A stretch of 64,000 nt of DNA from Paludibacteraceae bacterium (GTDB lineage Bacteria > Bacteroidota > Bacteroidia > Bacteroidales > Paludibacteraceae): positions 1 through 64,000 of the forward strand of contig JAFZPM010000022.1 in assembly GCA_017550335.1 (NCBI GenBank), written 5' to 3'. Every line of letters begins with the position of its first letter. Positions within the stretch are counted from its first letter, which is position 1. The translations under genes were made by a program, and so were the position numbers. The notes under the pieces are model-generated. The model was given only the letters and a program-made list of their open reading frames with translations. It was not told where the DNA came from and ran no database searches. This document shows positions 28,001-34,784 of the stretch, piece by piece.

Positions 28001-31000
28001 TCGTGGCTCAATGGACAAGAAGATCATACATCGTCTCTGTCGATTCTTTGGCGGATGGCGGTCGCGCGGCAACGGATTTCGAGAACCCTGTCGCATATGG
28101 TGATACGGTCATGATGACGGCTCAACCGTACGAAGGATATCATTTCGTCTCCTGGAATGATGGGGATGCCGTAAATCCTCGGTCGGTCGTAGTGACAAGT
28201 GACACCTCCTTCTCTCCTCTCTTCGAGGTGAATAGCCATTTGCTCTATATCGTTAGCGATGGTGTGGTCAAGGATAGTTTAGCCATCGCATATGGTGATA
28301 CGATTACCGACACGCTGGTGAAACGCTCTTGGGAGAAGGTCGGCTATGATTTCACGGGATGGTCGCCTGAACTTCCTGTCGTGGCGGGTGATTCGGACAT
28401 GACGGTTACGGCACAATGGGTGCTGCGGACATTCATTGTCAAGTACGACTCATTGACACGTGAGGGTAGTATCGTGACGAACTTCGAGAACCCTGTTCCG
28501 TACGGAACGTTTGTCACGTTGGAGGCTGTGCCGAATGTCGGTTATCACTTCGTTGCATGGACGGATGGTGTGTCGTCGAACCCTCATAGGCATGTCGTTT
28601 ATAAGGATACTTCTTTCGTCGCGCTCTATGAGCCGAACCAATATATGCTCTATGTGATGAATGGAGAGGATACGTTGAGGAAAACCACCGTGTTCTTCGG
28701 TGATACGGTGACGGAGAGTGTGGTTGGTCCTGCTCCTGCTCAGGAAGGATATGATTTCGTCGGATGGTCGCTCGAACTGCCGTTCGTGGTCGATACGGCT
28801 GACGTGACGGTTTCGGCTCAGTTCACGAAAAAGAACTTTATCTTCACGATTGATACGATCTACGAAAATGGTGGGGTAGTCGTGGACTTCGAGAACCCTG
28901 TCGCCTATGGTGATACGGTCACGGTGGAGGCAGTGCCTTCCGAAGGTTATCATTTCGTCGCATGGAGCGATAGCGTGTTGACCAACCCTCGTCGGATTGT
29001 GGTGGTGAGTGATACTTCGCTCGTCCCTATATTCGAGGTTAATCAGTATTACTTGACGGTTCTAAGCGATGCGGACACGCTGAAACGTGCCATCGTTTCC
29101 TATGGGGATTCCATCACAACGTCTACTATTGGCGTCACACCGGTGAAGGAAGGCCATGATTTCGTCGGTTGGCAACCTGCGGTCCCTCTTGTGATGGGCG
29201 CTGCTGACTTGACGGTTGTGGCTCAGTTCCAACGCAAGACGTTTGAGTTTACCCTTGACACATTATTGGATCATGGTACTGTCATCGCGGATTTCGAGAA
29301 CCCTGTCGCCTATGGTGATGTGGTCTCTTTGGAGGCAGTGCCTTCCGAGGGTTACCATTTCGTCGCTTGGAGCGATAGTGTGACGGTCAATCCTCGTGAC
29401 GTCGTTGTGACGAGTGACACTGCCCTGATCCCGCTTTTCGAACCTAATCTCTATTATCTGATTGTCATGAACGAGGATACTATCGTGGAGACAAGGCCTG
29501 TCCATTACGGCGATACGGTTCAGGAATCCTCTGTGACCGTCTCGTTGGAGAAGATCGGGCACGATTTCGCGGGCTGGTCTCCTTCTCTGCCTATCACAGT
29601 GGGTGTGGGCGATGTGACGATCGTGGCTCAGTGGACGAAGAAGTTGTTGGAGTTGACCCTCGACACCTTGTTCGAGAGGGGTAAGATATTCATTGATTCC
29701 CAAAACCCTGTCACTTACGGTGATTCAATCACGTTGACTGCTGAACCGTTCGAAGGCTATCACTTCCTCTCTTGGGCGGACGGCGATACGCTGAATCCTC
29801 GTAGAATCGAGGTGGTCAGCGACACGGCTCTGGTGCCGGTATTCATGCCGAACACGTATGTATTCGCCGCATTGCTTGACGGTGATACGCTTCTGAAATT
29901 CAATGTCACTTATGGCGATTCTATTACGGACTCCTTGTTGAGCATGATCCCGGAGAAGGTGGGTCATGATTTCACGGGCTGGTATCCTTCCCTTCCGATC
30001 AAGGTGGGTGCGGGAGACTTCTCCGTTGAGGCGCAATGGGTGAGAAAGACTTATAACGTCGAGGTTTACGCTTCTGAAAACGGTAGGGTGGATCATCCGT
30101 TCGAGAACCCTGTCGCCTTCGGTGATACGATAACCTTCTCCGCTTTCCCTGACGAGGGCTTCCGCTTCTCTTCTTGGGCGGATGGTGATCGTAGCAATCC
30201 TCGCTCGGTGGTTGTGACAGGCGATTCCTCGTTCACTTCAACATTCGTTCCGAATGTCTATAACGTCGCTGTGATCAGTGACAATGATACGTTGGCTATC
30301 CTCCCGTATCTTTACAGAGACACGATCCAACGTAGGAGTGTCGACTCTTTGCGGCCTACTAAGGTCGGACATGACTTCGTCGGATGGAATGTCGACTTCC
30401 CACTTTCCATGGGCTCGCATGACACCTCCATCGTTGCCATCTATACCCCTAAGATCTTCTCCGTCATCACGAAGATCAATGGTAACGTCGGCAAGGTGAG
30501 CGGAAATGGTGAATACCCTTATGGCTCGATTGTCAGCCTGCAGGCGATCCCGAACGAGGGCTTCCACTTCGTGAAGTGGGGTGATGGGGATACCGCAAGC
30601 ACGATCAGTTTCATCATCACTTCGGATACGATCGTTTCCACCTTGTTCGCTATGGATGTCGATGAGATGATGGTGGATACCCTGATCATCCCGTCATTCG
30701 GTTATTGCCCGAACACGGAGGATGTCATCCGTTACTCGTTGCTCAACTCCGAAGCGCCTACCGAGTATAGGATCATCTTCAGCGAGGAGGCTAGACAGGC
30801 TGGCTTCGTCGACATTGATTTCACGAAGATCAGCGCGGACAATGAGGTGAGGATTGTCATACCAGATTGTCCTGCCGATGTCTATAGGGCTAGCATCCAG
30901 TTCAAGAACGCCATCAACTCCGTCACTCCGTTCTTCGATGTGGATTTGAGGGTGAACCTCTCCAGCGACTATATCATCGATATCTGGAGGGATGTCGTAT

Positions 31001-31413
31001 CCGCTGTCAACACGGAGAATATCTTCCTTTCGTACCAGTGGTATCACAACGATGTGAAGGTGGGCGGCGCCACTTCTCCGTACTATTGCGAGAAGAAGGG
31101 CTTGTCTGGCAACTATTATCTGGAGGCTCTCACGGCGGATGGCCGTCAGTTGCGTACCTGCAAGAAGTGGTTCGACAATGCCACGAACACGATGCTCTCC
31201 GTTTACCCTAATCCGACGGCTGACAATGCGACCGTCGAGTTGAGCGTGGACAATGGTTCCGTCCATAACCTCTCTGTGATGAACTCTAGCGGTGTCGTGC
31301 TTCTGAGCACTACGTTCGTGGGTCGCAAGACGCAGGTGAACTTCCGCGATTTCCCTTCGGGAGCGTACATCGTCGAGGTGGATGGCATGACTGTGAAGGA
31401 GATTAGGAAATAA
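19060..31413 (+). CDS. Giant (4117-residue) repeat-rich T9SS surface protein
   Basis: A secreted, probably cell-surface protein, by far the largest gene in the window. A signal peptide covers about residues 1-41 (hydrophobic LTAVLFFLLANIQL, cleavage near VRADGS); ATG at codon 12 is an alternative start. Next come an N-terminal beta-rich region (about 42-760), a cadherin-like/VCBS-type section (about 770-1090, motifs TGNVLNNDKDVDGD and ISDEDGDSL), and a long series of YDG/MBG-type domains (about 1160-2640, motifs such as KIYDGDALSEP, KTYDGTTSATV). Then follow nine InlB-type B-repeats combined with Listeria-Bacteroides repeats (about 2715-3868), a linker domain, and a T9SS type A sorting domain (about 4046-4117, LSVYPNPTADNATVEL ... 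GAYIVEVDG). Adhesion or biofilm function is inferred. Two genes follow closely, the first encoding an OmpA-family protein. Confidence 0.93.
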   Translation: MKQGMCIKNKVMVKRLLQVDGICLTAVLFFLLANIQLVRADGSKDMYPADYFARYASAGVTTSNAGSYRACLMSGIPTGSDPNLASPFPTNGTLKVYAKEGEHIYMASSAMVLRNNTTKETYGKIIWRAPDGTSGSVENLRRGGLIANRSEELAGPNINGSTSGYDAYKLTVGAGQEGVWEIDFIGTTTTMNFSGETASRHKIDGWTEDTNRPYINAFDVSVSNVADDAFIKGRVYANVLNLMMPSAHNNVDFSCQWYTTFYVLTNTGYLYEVKPNGQNGHFSTFFANNKGVQTDPVGWINNNSDYSSSLAVSCYGGFASYKSLDCDVSSNNRFRDNKVPTYDPRRPDMALTRIVDGEEKTVDDITHKIFFCMPSQDMPAYARAVYGSKVDSTWLLTNLNSEDAPLISNLSLVGKESRLPGVLGPEGVDIFFEANASGDYLIEMVFGDGYANRTFAGYCEKGENVIDWDGLDGNGKRVPVVNVSLAGKLKSAEIHFPFFDLESNKNGFSLNQLNAEWTAVERDTIYWDDSSLNGVGALASGEDPLQMTTGTPSPGHKWLYNSGSNRGDKRVIDTWTFAQGASRGTQNLSAYSRYIDLGITSVTCDTSVAHVGETVSYTLGVVNKAGGKVEYKGDSVIVDSDADSASVGVWFPRGGFVTTSIELLDSDDPTCRVARQPSSTEFGLGFISLKNGKRATLRVSGYATSSLAHNYIQPIGFIMRPGDFFEVDAKNLASDGMPLNPLNEYEGIENDNVMMAVGSLFLLNSAPDALSNDTVVPAGRIVTGNVLNNDKDVDGDVLSVVGYMVNGSMGTLGDPMTIQKEGQPCGLFVLNADGSYTFTADGSYDGRVPDIYYGVSDGFTGNTTYGGEDLIPGMDTSRMNIQVLPNHSPTVSPTSVSINRMGSRTWLPITISDEDGDSLVISLSGADASSFEVSGDSVFYIGSAVASETVAHFDLTVDDGVRAPVVVPISVTIKVNQAPTLSPSDVTISAKYKTAGTYLIPVVFSDPDGDKVTVSPAIGGESPSYFSVEDNNLYFVATGGNYGNTRRLGISTYNLKLTATDDKGVSSLLSLTVRINVTQETIEESGAYAYALDDIYYGASLSEALVYGAECDGSWNISDSVLGVIDTTTVLPAGVHSLEMLFTPASASYQAKSVNVRFNILPRPITLESGNAEKIYDGDALSEPQVTIVSGSLLGSESFTYGNFATLISADTIENTFSYAAAAGTSLSNYNVTVRYGSLIVSPRPITLQSVSATKMFDGTPLTGPTVNVSSGSFVGVDEFTYSNFASITEVGSVDNTFSYAPAPGVTLSNYAVTQEFGTLTVEPLVWTGDYDINLSGSTYLYDGTAHEPSATIEASGYVLDETFFNIRYENNVNAGDSAMAIISSKENSGVVFKTDTAFFSITKRSVVIKSASCEQAYNGSLLECHDIESVKGDSLADGDSFTASYTASLLHVGEVDNEFQVTIDERNYDVTLVYGSLKVTPRAVTLSETTVAWSDDAYAYDGQEHCPTATITVDGIVLDPVRNYTVTCSNNVQVGENTAVAHVSEKAGGDFSFSDYDAYFSITPAIVRITGRSVAEKTYDGTTSATVTLSGVTGFLSGEEVDVEVNASFLDANAGTGKDVEISYALTGSDRSNYRLEVETETYPDGVIKPLEVALSWSGGPLFAYDGLSKRVEASVTNAIGSEMVSVLTYDSNEATEVGDYVAKALSLDNDNYSLPADASYSWSIRPNFVDAEISLEDTPYEYDQTAHEPSAIVKVEGVELDASNYVVSYENNVEAGDSAMAIVSKSASGTYFFNTDTLYFSIGKRSVLFRSDSCRKVYDGSPLTCESAAAVDPSRVLPGDTYSVSYTGSQTNVGVSDNTFTVVFDKDNYVVEYEFGTLRVTPKPIEIDSSDIEWNETEFVYDGEEHCPTATITVGGNVLNPLTDYRIVCENNVNVGDEVAHIAVRSQDGGNFEFTDYVVNFSIKPAVITITDSTIYEKTFDGGQTATVVVNAVSFKAPKDSIQVIATGKFANALAGKNKKVNITYQLTGPDSDNYTLAYNKVTYTKGVIYPKEVELLWSKPDTFVYDGLKHGVSAEVHTNVHVSTMYATGYEGDSAVNVGRYVARVKGVTNSNFKLPENDSLVWMIIPSGIDSSAFELQENTFTYDAMPHPVTFVADPALQFVEGDDYTISYKYRRSEGTSSWTGFSPINAGTYDIKLTILNPNYENVDLTGWQMTINKAPVTVSSSVVETKVYDRTLDATVSVDGVNGVVGDEDVHALAVAQYDTFTTDASSIRVVYQIYGEDVSNYYLQDSTFVTNGSISPLLVTVEGTAVLDKSYDGTLDAVASVGSLKDVISPDVVNVSVSSAYFSSDTIGVGTDVYVTYRLSGQDAANYIVKPDTLKGNILEPAVTFAWEVEDTVYGAAVVGKNPMAQINQTLEGEISYFVDGLPVDTGYVIPAGTHSLLAQFSGEGGFEVPSGGKSIRVSRKHIVLDAYDINPTKAYDGTDSVLSLRTDSLLVGVVGNDDVRLASLSAKYNSAQVGADKTITVSMSLAGTDTANYEVGDEFLPGVIRKREVKLAAGDSTKVYDGTPLVFDSVAIIGDGFIEGDLLSVHAVGNIIEPGHVLNKVVFEFANDSVVDNYEIIVARGFLVVTKIPQEMPNVTPVDESILGLNDGQLLNLTVEMEMHDENSATFEMVTRLDSLYAPGTYYIRYPEKQYYDSSETQVVVILPGRGEFLVEASSSDTVKGSAVGGGSYLYQSNVTLEAVANTGYHFVAWNDSLTDNPFTFVLMGDTSFLASFAPNRYELYVTDRGTAVDSLSILFGDTVVESMLGVTLQREGYDFAGWSPSFPIVMGAADVSVEAQWKRQMFLVDVDTLTERGRVLTSFENPVAYGDTVELTATPSEGYHFVAWNDGTTVNPYAVQVKSDTSLGALFEPNEHSLYVVSEGIALDTIPTLFGDTIYESALNLSAPLEKVGHLFAGWSPAFPVVAGDSDMTVVAQWTRRSYIVSVDSLADGGRAATDFENPVAYGDTVMMTAQPYEGYHFVSWNDGDAVNPRSVVVTSDTSFSPLFEVNSHLLYIVSDGVVKDSLAIAYGDTITDTLVKRSWEKVGYDFTGWSPELPVVAGDSDMTVTAQWVLRTFIVKYDSLTREGSIVTNFENPVPYGTFVTLEAVPNVGYHFVAWTDGVSSNPHRHVVYKDTSFVALYEPNQYMLYVMNGEDTLRKTTVFFGDTVTESVVGPAPAQEGYDFVGWSLELPFVVDTADVTVSAQFTKKNFIFTIDTIYENGGVVVDFENPVAYGDTVTVEAVPSEGYHFVAWSDSVLTNPRRIVVVSDTSLVPIFEVNQYYLTVLSDADTLKRAIVSYGDSITTSTIGVTPVKEGHDFVGWQPAVPLVMGAADLTVVAQFQRKTFEFTLDTLLDHGTVIADFENPVAYGDVVSLEAVPSEGYHFVAWSDSVTVNPRDVVVTSDTALIPLFEPNLYYLIVMNEDTIVETRPVHYGDTVQESSVTVSLEKIGHDFAGWSPSLPITVGVGDVTIVAQWTKKLLELTLDTLFERGKIFIDSQNPVTYGDSITLTAEPFEGYHFLSWADGDTLNPRRIEVVSDTALVPVFMPNTYVFAALLDGDTLLKFNVTYGDSITDSLLSMIPEKVGHDFTGWYPSLPIKVGAGDFSVEAQWVRKTYNVEVYASENGRVDHPFENPVAFGDTITFSAFPDEGFRFSSWADGDRSNPRSVVVTGDSSFTSTFVPNVYNVAVISDNDTLAILPYLYRDTIQRRSVDSLRPTKVGHDFVGWNVDFPLSMGSHDTSIVAIYTPKIFSVITKINGNVGKVSGNGEYPYGSIVSLQAIPNEGFHFVKWGDGDTASTISFIITSDTIVSTLFAMDVDEMMVDTLIIPSFGYCPNTEDVIRYSLLNSEAPTEYRIIFSEEARQAGFVDIDFTKISADNEVRIVIPDCPADVYRASIQFKNAINSVTPFFDVDLRVNLSSDYIIDIWRDVVSAVNTENIFLSYQWYHNDVKVGGATSPYYCEKKGLSGNYYLEALTADGRQLRTCKKWFDNATNTMLSVYPNPTADNATVELSVDNGSVHNLSVMNSSGVVLLSTTFVGRKTQVNFRDFPSGAYIVEVDGMTVKEIRK
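27250..30660 (+). repeat. In-gene tandem repeat with 405-nt period
   Basis: The phrase encoding FENPVAYGDTV followed by EGYHFVAW recurs at 27667, 28078, 28483, 28888, 29293, 29698 and 30100, with degenerate units before and after. Spacing is 405 nt (135 residues) in most steps. Each unit is one InlB-type B-repeat plus one Listeria-Bacteroides repeat (GHDF.GWSP..P). The nucleotide sequence TTCGAGAACCCTGTCGC is almost unchanged between copies. Confidence 0.9.
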
Positions 31414-31458
31414 GGGGATGATTCTCCCGTAAGACTTTGAATGTAACGATTTTGAGAT

Positions 31459-32823
31459 ATGAGAATGAGAAAGGGTTTGATATTAATAGGCTTGCTTGTG
31501 TCGTTGTTGCCGCAGATGTGGGCTCAGAATTACGATCATTACTTGGATTTGACCGTAGGAGGAGGTTTGCACTCTGTCCAGTTCTCTCCTGGTGGTGGTG
31601 AATTCACTCCCGGCACTGGCATGGAGGTGAGAGCCGCCTACCGTCGCACGATCGACGAGCATTGGAGCGCGGGTATAGGCCTCGGCTTCAGTTGGTACAA
31701 CGCCCGCTCCTTTTATGAGGACTACCGCATATCACGTGAAGCTGTCGACGCACAGAACGGAGAACCCTACGAATATCGGGTCATCTTTACCGATTGGAGG
31801 GAGAAACAGCATGTGGTCAACCTTGAGGTGCCCGTGGCCGCTTATTACCAACAACCCGTCAGGCCATGGTGGAGTTTCCTGGGTAGCGCGGGTTTGAAAC
31901 TCTATGTCCCGATCTCCAATCGGTATGAAATACTGGATGGTAGGATGGAGACCAAAGGCTACTTTGAGCGTCTCACGAATATCGAATATGCGAACCTTCC
32001 TCAGCATGGGTTCTTCTCCGAGGAGGCATTCGAGGGGGAGGCGTCCCTGCGCAAACTTGGTGGCGCTGTCTTCGTCGACGCGGGTATGCTCCGCTCATTC
32101 AAACATGGTGACATGAGCCTATACATGGGCCTCTACTTCAACTTCGGGTTCACGAACTTGGTGAAGGAGCATACTAATTCTTTGTTCGATGGAAACACCT
32201 ACCCGGGTGTGCTCTCTTCCGACAGGGTGGACCGTGCTCATCTGATGGCCGCTGGCGTGAAGGTGGGTATCACCTTCGGTATGCCGCGTATCTTCCCGTT
32301 GCCAGAAATGCAGCATGAGTGCATCATTGACGAGGATGAGGACTATGCGGTTAGGGACGCCGAGATCAGGAAGTCAGAGACGGACGAGGTCGAGGAGGTG
32401 CTGCGTATCGCCCGTCAGTTGGCGCAACAGGAGGAGGAACGCAAGGCGCGTGAACTCGCTAACGTGAAGGAGGTCGTCAAGTGGCTGAACAAGAATGTGA
32501 AGGTGGAGTTCAAACTGGGTGAGGCCGTCATCCAGATGAACGATGAGATACAAACCTATATCAACGACTTGACGAACTACATCAAACGAACGCCTGGTCG
32601 TAAGATTCTCATCTGGGGTCATACCTGCAACTTGGGACAGGAGTCCAAGAACATCGAATTGGGTATGCAACGTGCGGAGGCGATGCGTAAGCTGTTGATC
32701 CAGGCGGGTTGCCCTATCAATCGTGTGATGGCCAGAAGTAAGGGTTCTTCCGATCCATTGGTGCCTAATACGAGCGAGGCGAACCGACGGATGAATAGAC
32801 GTATCGAAATCGTCATCAAGTAA
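31459..32823 (+). CDS. OmpA-family outer-membrane protein
   Basis: A 454-residue protein with a signal peptide (MRMRKGLILIGLLVSLLPQMWAQ, cut after WAQ) and an N-terminal beta-barrel region (about 24-275) with alternating hydrophobic strands. A short acidic/helical linker (about 290-350, ending LAQQEEERKARELANVKE) follows. The C-terminal OmpA peptidoglycan-binding domain (about 365-454) has the motifs ILIWGHTCN, GMQRAEAMRKLL and SEANRRMNRRIEIVI. It starts 45 nt after the giant surface protein gene and probably shares its transcript. A role as outer-membrane anchor or partner of that protein is inferred from the context. Confidence 0.9.
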   Translation: MRMRKGLILIGLLVSLLPQMWAQNYDHYLDLTVGGGLHSVQFSPGGGEFTPGTGMEVRAAYRRTIDEHWSAGIGLGFSWYNARSFYEDYRISREAVDAQNGEPYEYRVIFTDWREKQHVVNLEVPVAAYYQQPVRPWWSFLGSAGLKLYVPISNRYEILDGRMETKGYFERLTNIEYANLPQHGFFSEEAFEGEASLRKLGGAVFVDAGMLRSFKHGDMSLYMGLYFNFGFTNLVKEHTNSLFDGNTYPGVLSSDRVDRAHLMAAGVKVGITFGMPRIFPLPEMQHECIIDEDEDYAVRDAEIRKSETDEVEEVLRIARQLAQQEEERKARELANVKEVVKWLNKNVKVEFKLGEAVIQMNDEIQTYINDLTNYIKRTPGRKILIWGHTCNLGQESKNIELGMQRAEAMRKLLIQAGCPINRVMARSKGSSDPLVPNTSEANRRMNRRIEIVIK

Positions 32824-33557
32824 TGGAGGAGGAGCGGAATCGGACTTTCGGATGTGCGGTGAAGCAGTTCTTGCTTCGCTGGTGGTTCTGTTTCCCGTTG
32901 TTGGGGATATTGTCTCTGCTATTATCCATCTATGACCTTTCTCAGGTTCCCTCTTTCCTTGATTATGTCTGTAATGCTTTGCTGATAATCTCTCTGGTCA
33001 CTACGCTTTCGTCGTGGGTCGTGTTGCTGATGCACCGCAAATGGTGGCAGGCGCTTCTCTCCGTTGTGGTGACGCTGATCTCGTGGGCAATTCTTTTCCC
33101 CATGCTCTTTTGGGTTGCCATGTGTGCTCCTGATGGGTTCGGTGCGGAGCATAAGATTCCTGATGGTTTCGCCTACGAGTTGCCTTCTGATTCGGGAGAG
33201 GTGGTCGCCTCTGATACAAGCACTTACCTGCAGGTTTCAGGAGGATGTGGGTCATATTGCTATTCTTTCTATTATACGGGATTGCCTGCCGGGAAGATCT
33301 TCCTGAAGTGTTTTGAAGCGACGGAGAACATTCCTTTGTCGGAGGATCGCATTCCTGAACGTTCCGCTGTATCGCTAGGTTCTACAGAGGATTTCCCTTT
33401 CCATCAGTTGGTTGACCATCGGTGTTTCACGATTTATGAAGGAGACTTTGGGGATTACTATGCCGCACGCATGGAGGTTTGGTTCAGGGACACGACGAGT
33501 GGTGCGGAACGTAAACTGATGGAGAAGGTCTATCGGGTCGAGGGATATATGAGGTAG
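32823..33557 (+). CDS. Unknown membrane protein of the adhesin operon
   Basis: A 244-residue protein not recognised. Three membrane helices are predicted in the first 110 residues (WWFCFPLLGILSLLLSI, FLDYVCNALLIISLVTTL, ALLSVVVTLISWAILFPMLF). They are followed by a soluble C-terminal domain with a Gly/Cys/Tyr-rich segment (GGCGSYCYSFYYTG). The start overlaps the OmpA stop by one base (TAATG), which indicates translational coupling, so it belongs to the giant-protein/OmpA unit. Confidence 0.8.
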   Translation: MEEERNRTFGCAVKQFLLRWWFCFPLLGILSLLLSIYDLSQVPSFLDYVCNALLIISLVTTLSSWVVLLMHRKWWQALLSVVVTLISWAILFPMLFWVAMCAPDGFGAEHKIPDGFAYELPSDSGEVVASDTSTYLQVSGGCGSYCYSFYYTGLPAGKIFLKCFEATENIPLSEDRIPERSAVSLGSTEDFPFHQLVDHRCFTIYEGDFGDYYAARMEVWFRDTTSGAERKLMEKVYRVEGYMR

Positions 33558-33576
33558 AGGCTTGTTGGAGTGTTGT

Positions 33577-33614
33577 AAAAAAAAGAATGGTTGCATGTTC
33601 CCACACAACCATTC
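33577..33614 (-). terminator. Terminator of asd
   Basis: The stem GAATGGTTG/CAACCATTC is followed on the minus strand by eight T residues. It lies 19 nt after the asd stop. On the plus strand it lies 28 nt after the membrane-protein gene but lacks a T run there. Confidence 0.85.
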
Positions 33615-33632
33615 CTATCTGATAATCAATTA

Positions 33633-34643
33633 TTATTTTACGTTTCCTACCTTGATGAGGTATTCAGCGATTTGTACAGCGTTCAAAGCGGCGCCTTTCT
33701 TGATTTGGTCACCCACGATCCAGAAGGTCAAACCGTTCTCGTTAGCCAAGTCCTTGCGTACACGGCCTACGTAAACATCGTCCTTGCCTGCCAAGAAGAG
33801 TGGCATTGGATATTTCTTGTTAGCTGGATCATCCATCAATTGCAGACCCTCACCCTCAGCGAAGGCTTTTTGCGCTTGCTCCACGCTGATTGGCTTCTCT
33901 GTCTCAACCCAGATGGACTCTGAGTGGGAGCGGAGGGATGGCACGCGTACGCACATGGCTGAGCAGTTCACGTCGCTGTGCATGATCTTCTTCGTCTCGT
34001 TGAACATCTTCATCTCCTCTTTCGTGTATCCGTTGTCGGTGAAGACATCGATTTGAGGGATCACGTTGTATGCCAATTGATAAGCGAACTTATTGACGGT
34101 CACAGGCTTGTTGTCCAACACTTCCCTGTATTGCTGCTCCAACTCCGCCATGGCAGCCGCACCTGCACCGCTGGCAGCTTGGTAGCTGGCGATGTGGATA
34201 CGTTTGATGTGGCTGATCTTCTCAAGTGGTTGCAAAGCCACTACCATCATGATGGTGGTGCAGTTAGGGTTGGCGATGATGCCACGTGGACGGTTGAGCG
34301 CGTCTTCCGCATTGCACTCAGGCACAACCAACGGAACGTCCTTGTCCATGCGGAATGCGCTGGAGTTGTCAATCATCACGGCGCCGTACTTAGTGATGTC
34401 CTCGGCGAACTCTTTCGAGATGCTGGCTCCTGCGGAGGTGAAGGCGATGTCCACACCCTTGAAGTCGTCATTGTGCTTCAACTCCTTGACGGTGTATTGC
34501 TTGCCTTTGAATTCGTATGTGCGTCCTGCACTTCTAGACGATCCGAACAGTACTAAGTCATCCAACGGGAAATTACGTTCTGCTAATACGCGGAGGAATT
34601 CCTGTCCCACTGCGCCGCTTGTTCCAACGATTGCTACTCTCAT
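33633..34643 (-). CDS. asd: Aspartate-semialdehyde dehydrogenase
   Basis: A 336-residue cytosolic enzyme that reduces aspartyl phosphate with NADPH to aspartate semialdehyde, the branch point to lysine/diaminopimelate, threonine and methionine. The nucleotide-binding loop GTSGAVG is at 7-13. The catalytic Cys128 lies in NPNCTT, and substrate-binding residues are in SYQAASGAG (about 153-161) and [11 protein letters not shown] (about 233-243). It is transcribed alone, between its own promoter and terminator. Confidence 0.96.
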   Translation of the reverse strand: MRVAIVGTSGAVGQEFLRVLAERNFPLDDLVLFGSSRSAGRTYEFKGKQYTVKELKHNDDFKGVDIAFTSAGASISKEFAEDITKYGAVMIDNSSAFRMDKDVPLVVPECNAEDALNRPRGIIANPNCTTIMMVVALQPLEKISHIKRIHIASYQAASGAGAAAMAELEQQYREVLDNKPVTVNKFAYQLAYNVIPQIDVFTDNGYTKEEMKMFNETKKIMHSDVNCSAMCVRVPSLRSHSESIWVETEKPISVEQAQKAFAEGEGLQLMDDPANKKYPMPLFLAGKDDVYVGRVRKDLANENGLTFWIVGDQIKKGAALNAVQIAEYLIKVGNVK

Positions 34644-34727
34644 TTTTCTTTTGTAATTTTTATATGAATTTTCTCAATATTTTATACTTTTGCAAGAAGG
34701 ATGTGTTTGCCATCCTCTAATTTTCTG

Positions 34728-34735
34728 CAAAGATA
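34728..34735 (-). promoter_or_regulatory. -7 box of asd
   Basis: TATCTTTG on the minus strand, 85 nt before the asd start. No exact TTTG -33 box is present at the usual distance. Confidence 0.5.
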
Positions 34736-34784
34736 ATTTGTTTGCGGTTTACTTGTAGTAATTAATTATAAAAGTTATTGTTGA

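Noticed and set aside
22741..30096. Several minus-strand ORFs of 100-440 codons opposite the giant protein gene
   Set aside because: They repeat in step with the sense repeats and are rich in His, Arg and Ile. This is expected from the reverse strand of a repetitive gene.
27250..30660. Regular repeats considered as a CRISPR array
   Set aside because: The 405-nt period lies in an open reading frame and encodes known beta-repeat domains; there are no short direct repeats with unique spacers.
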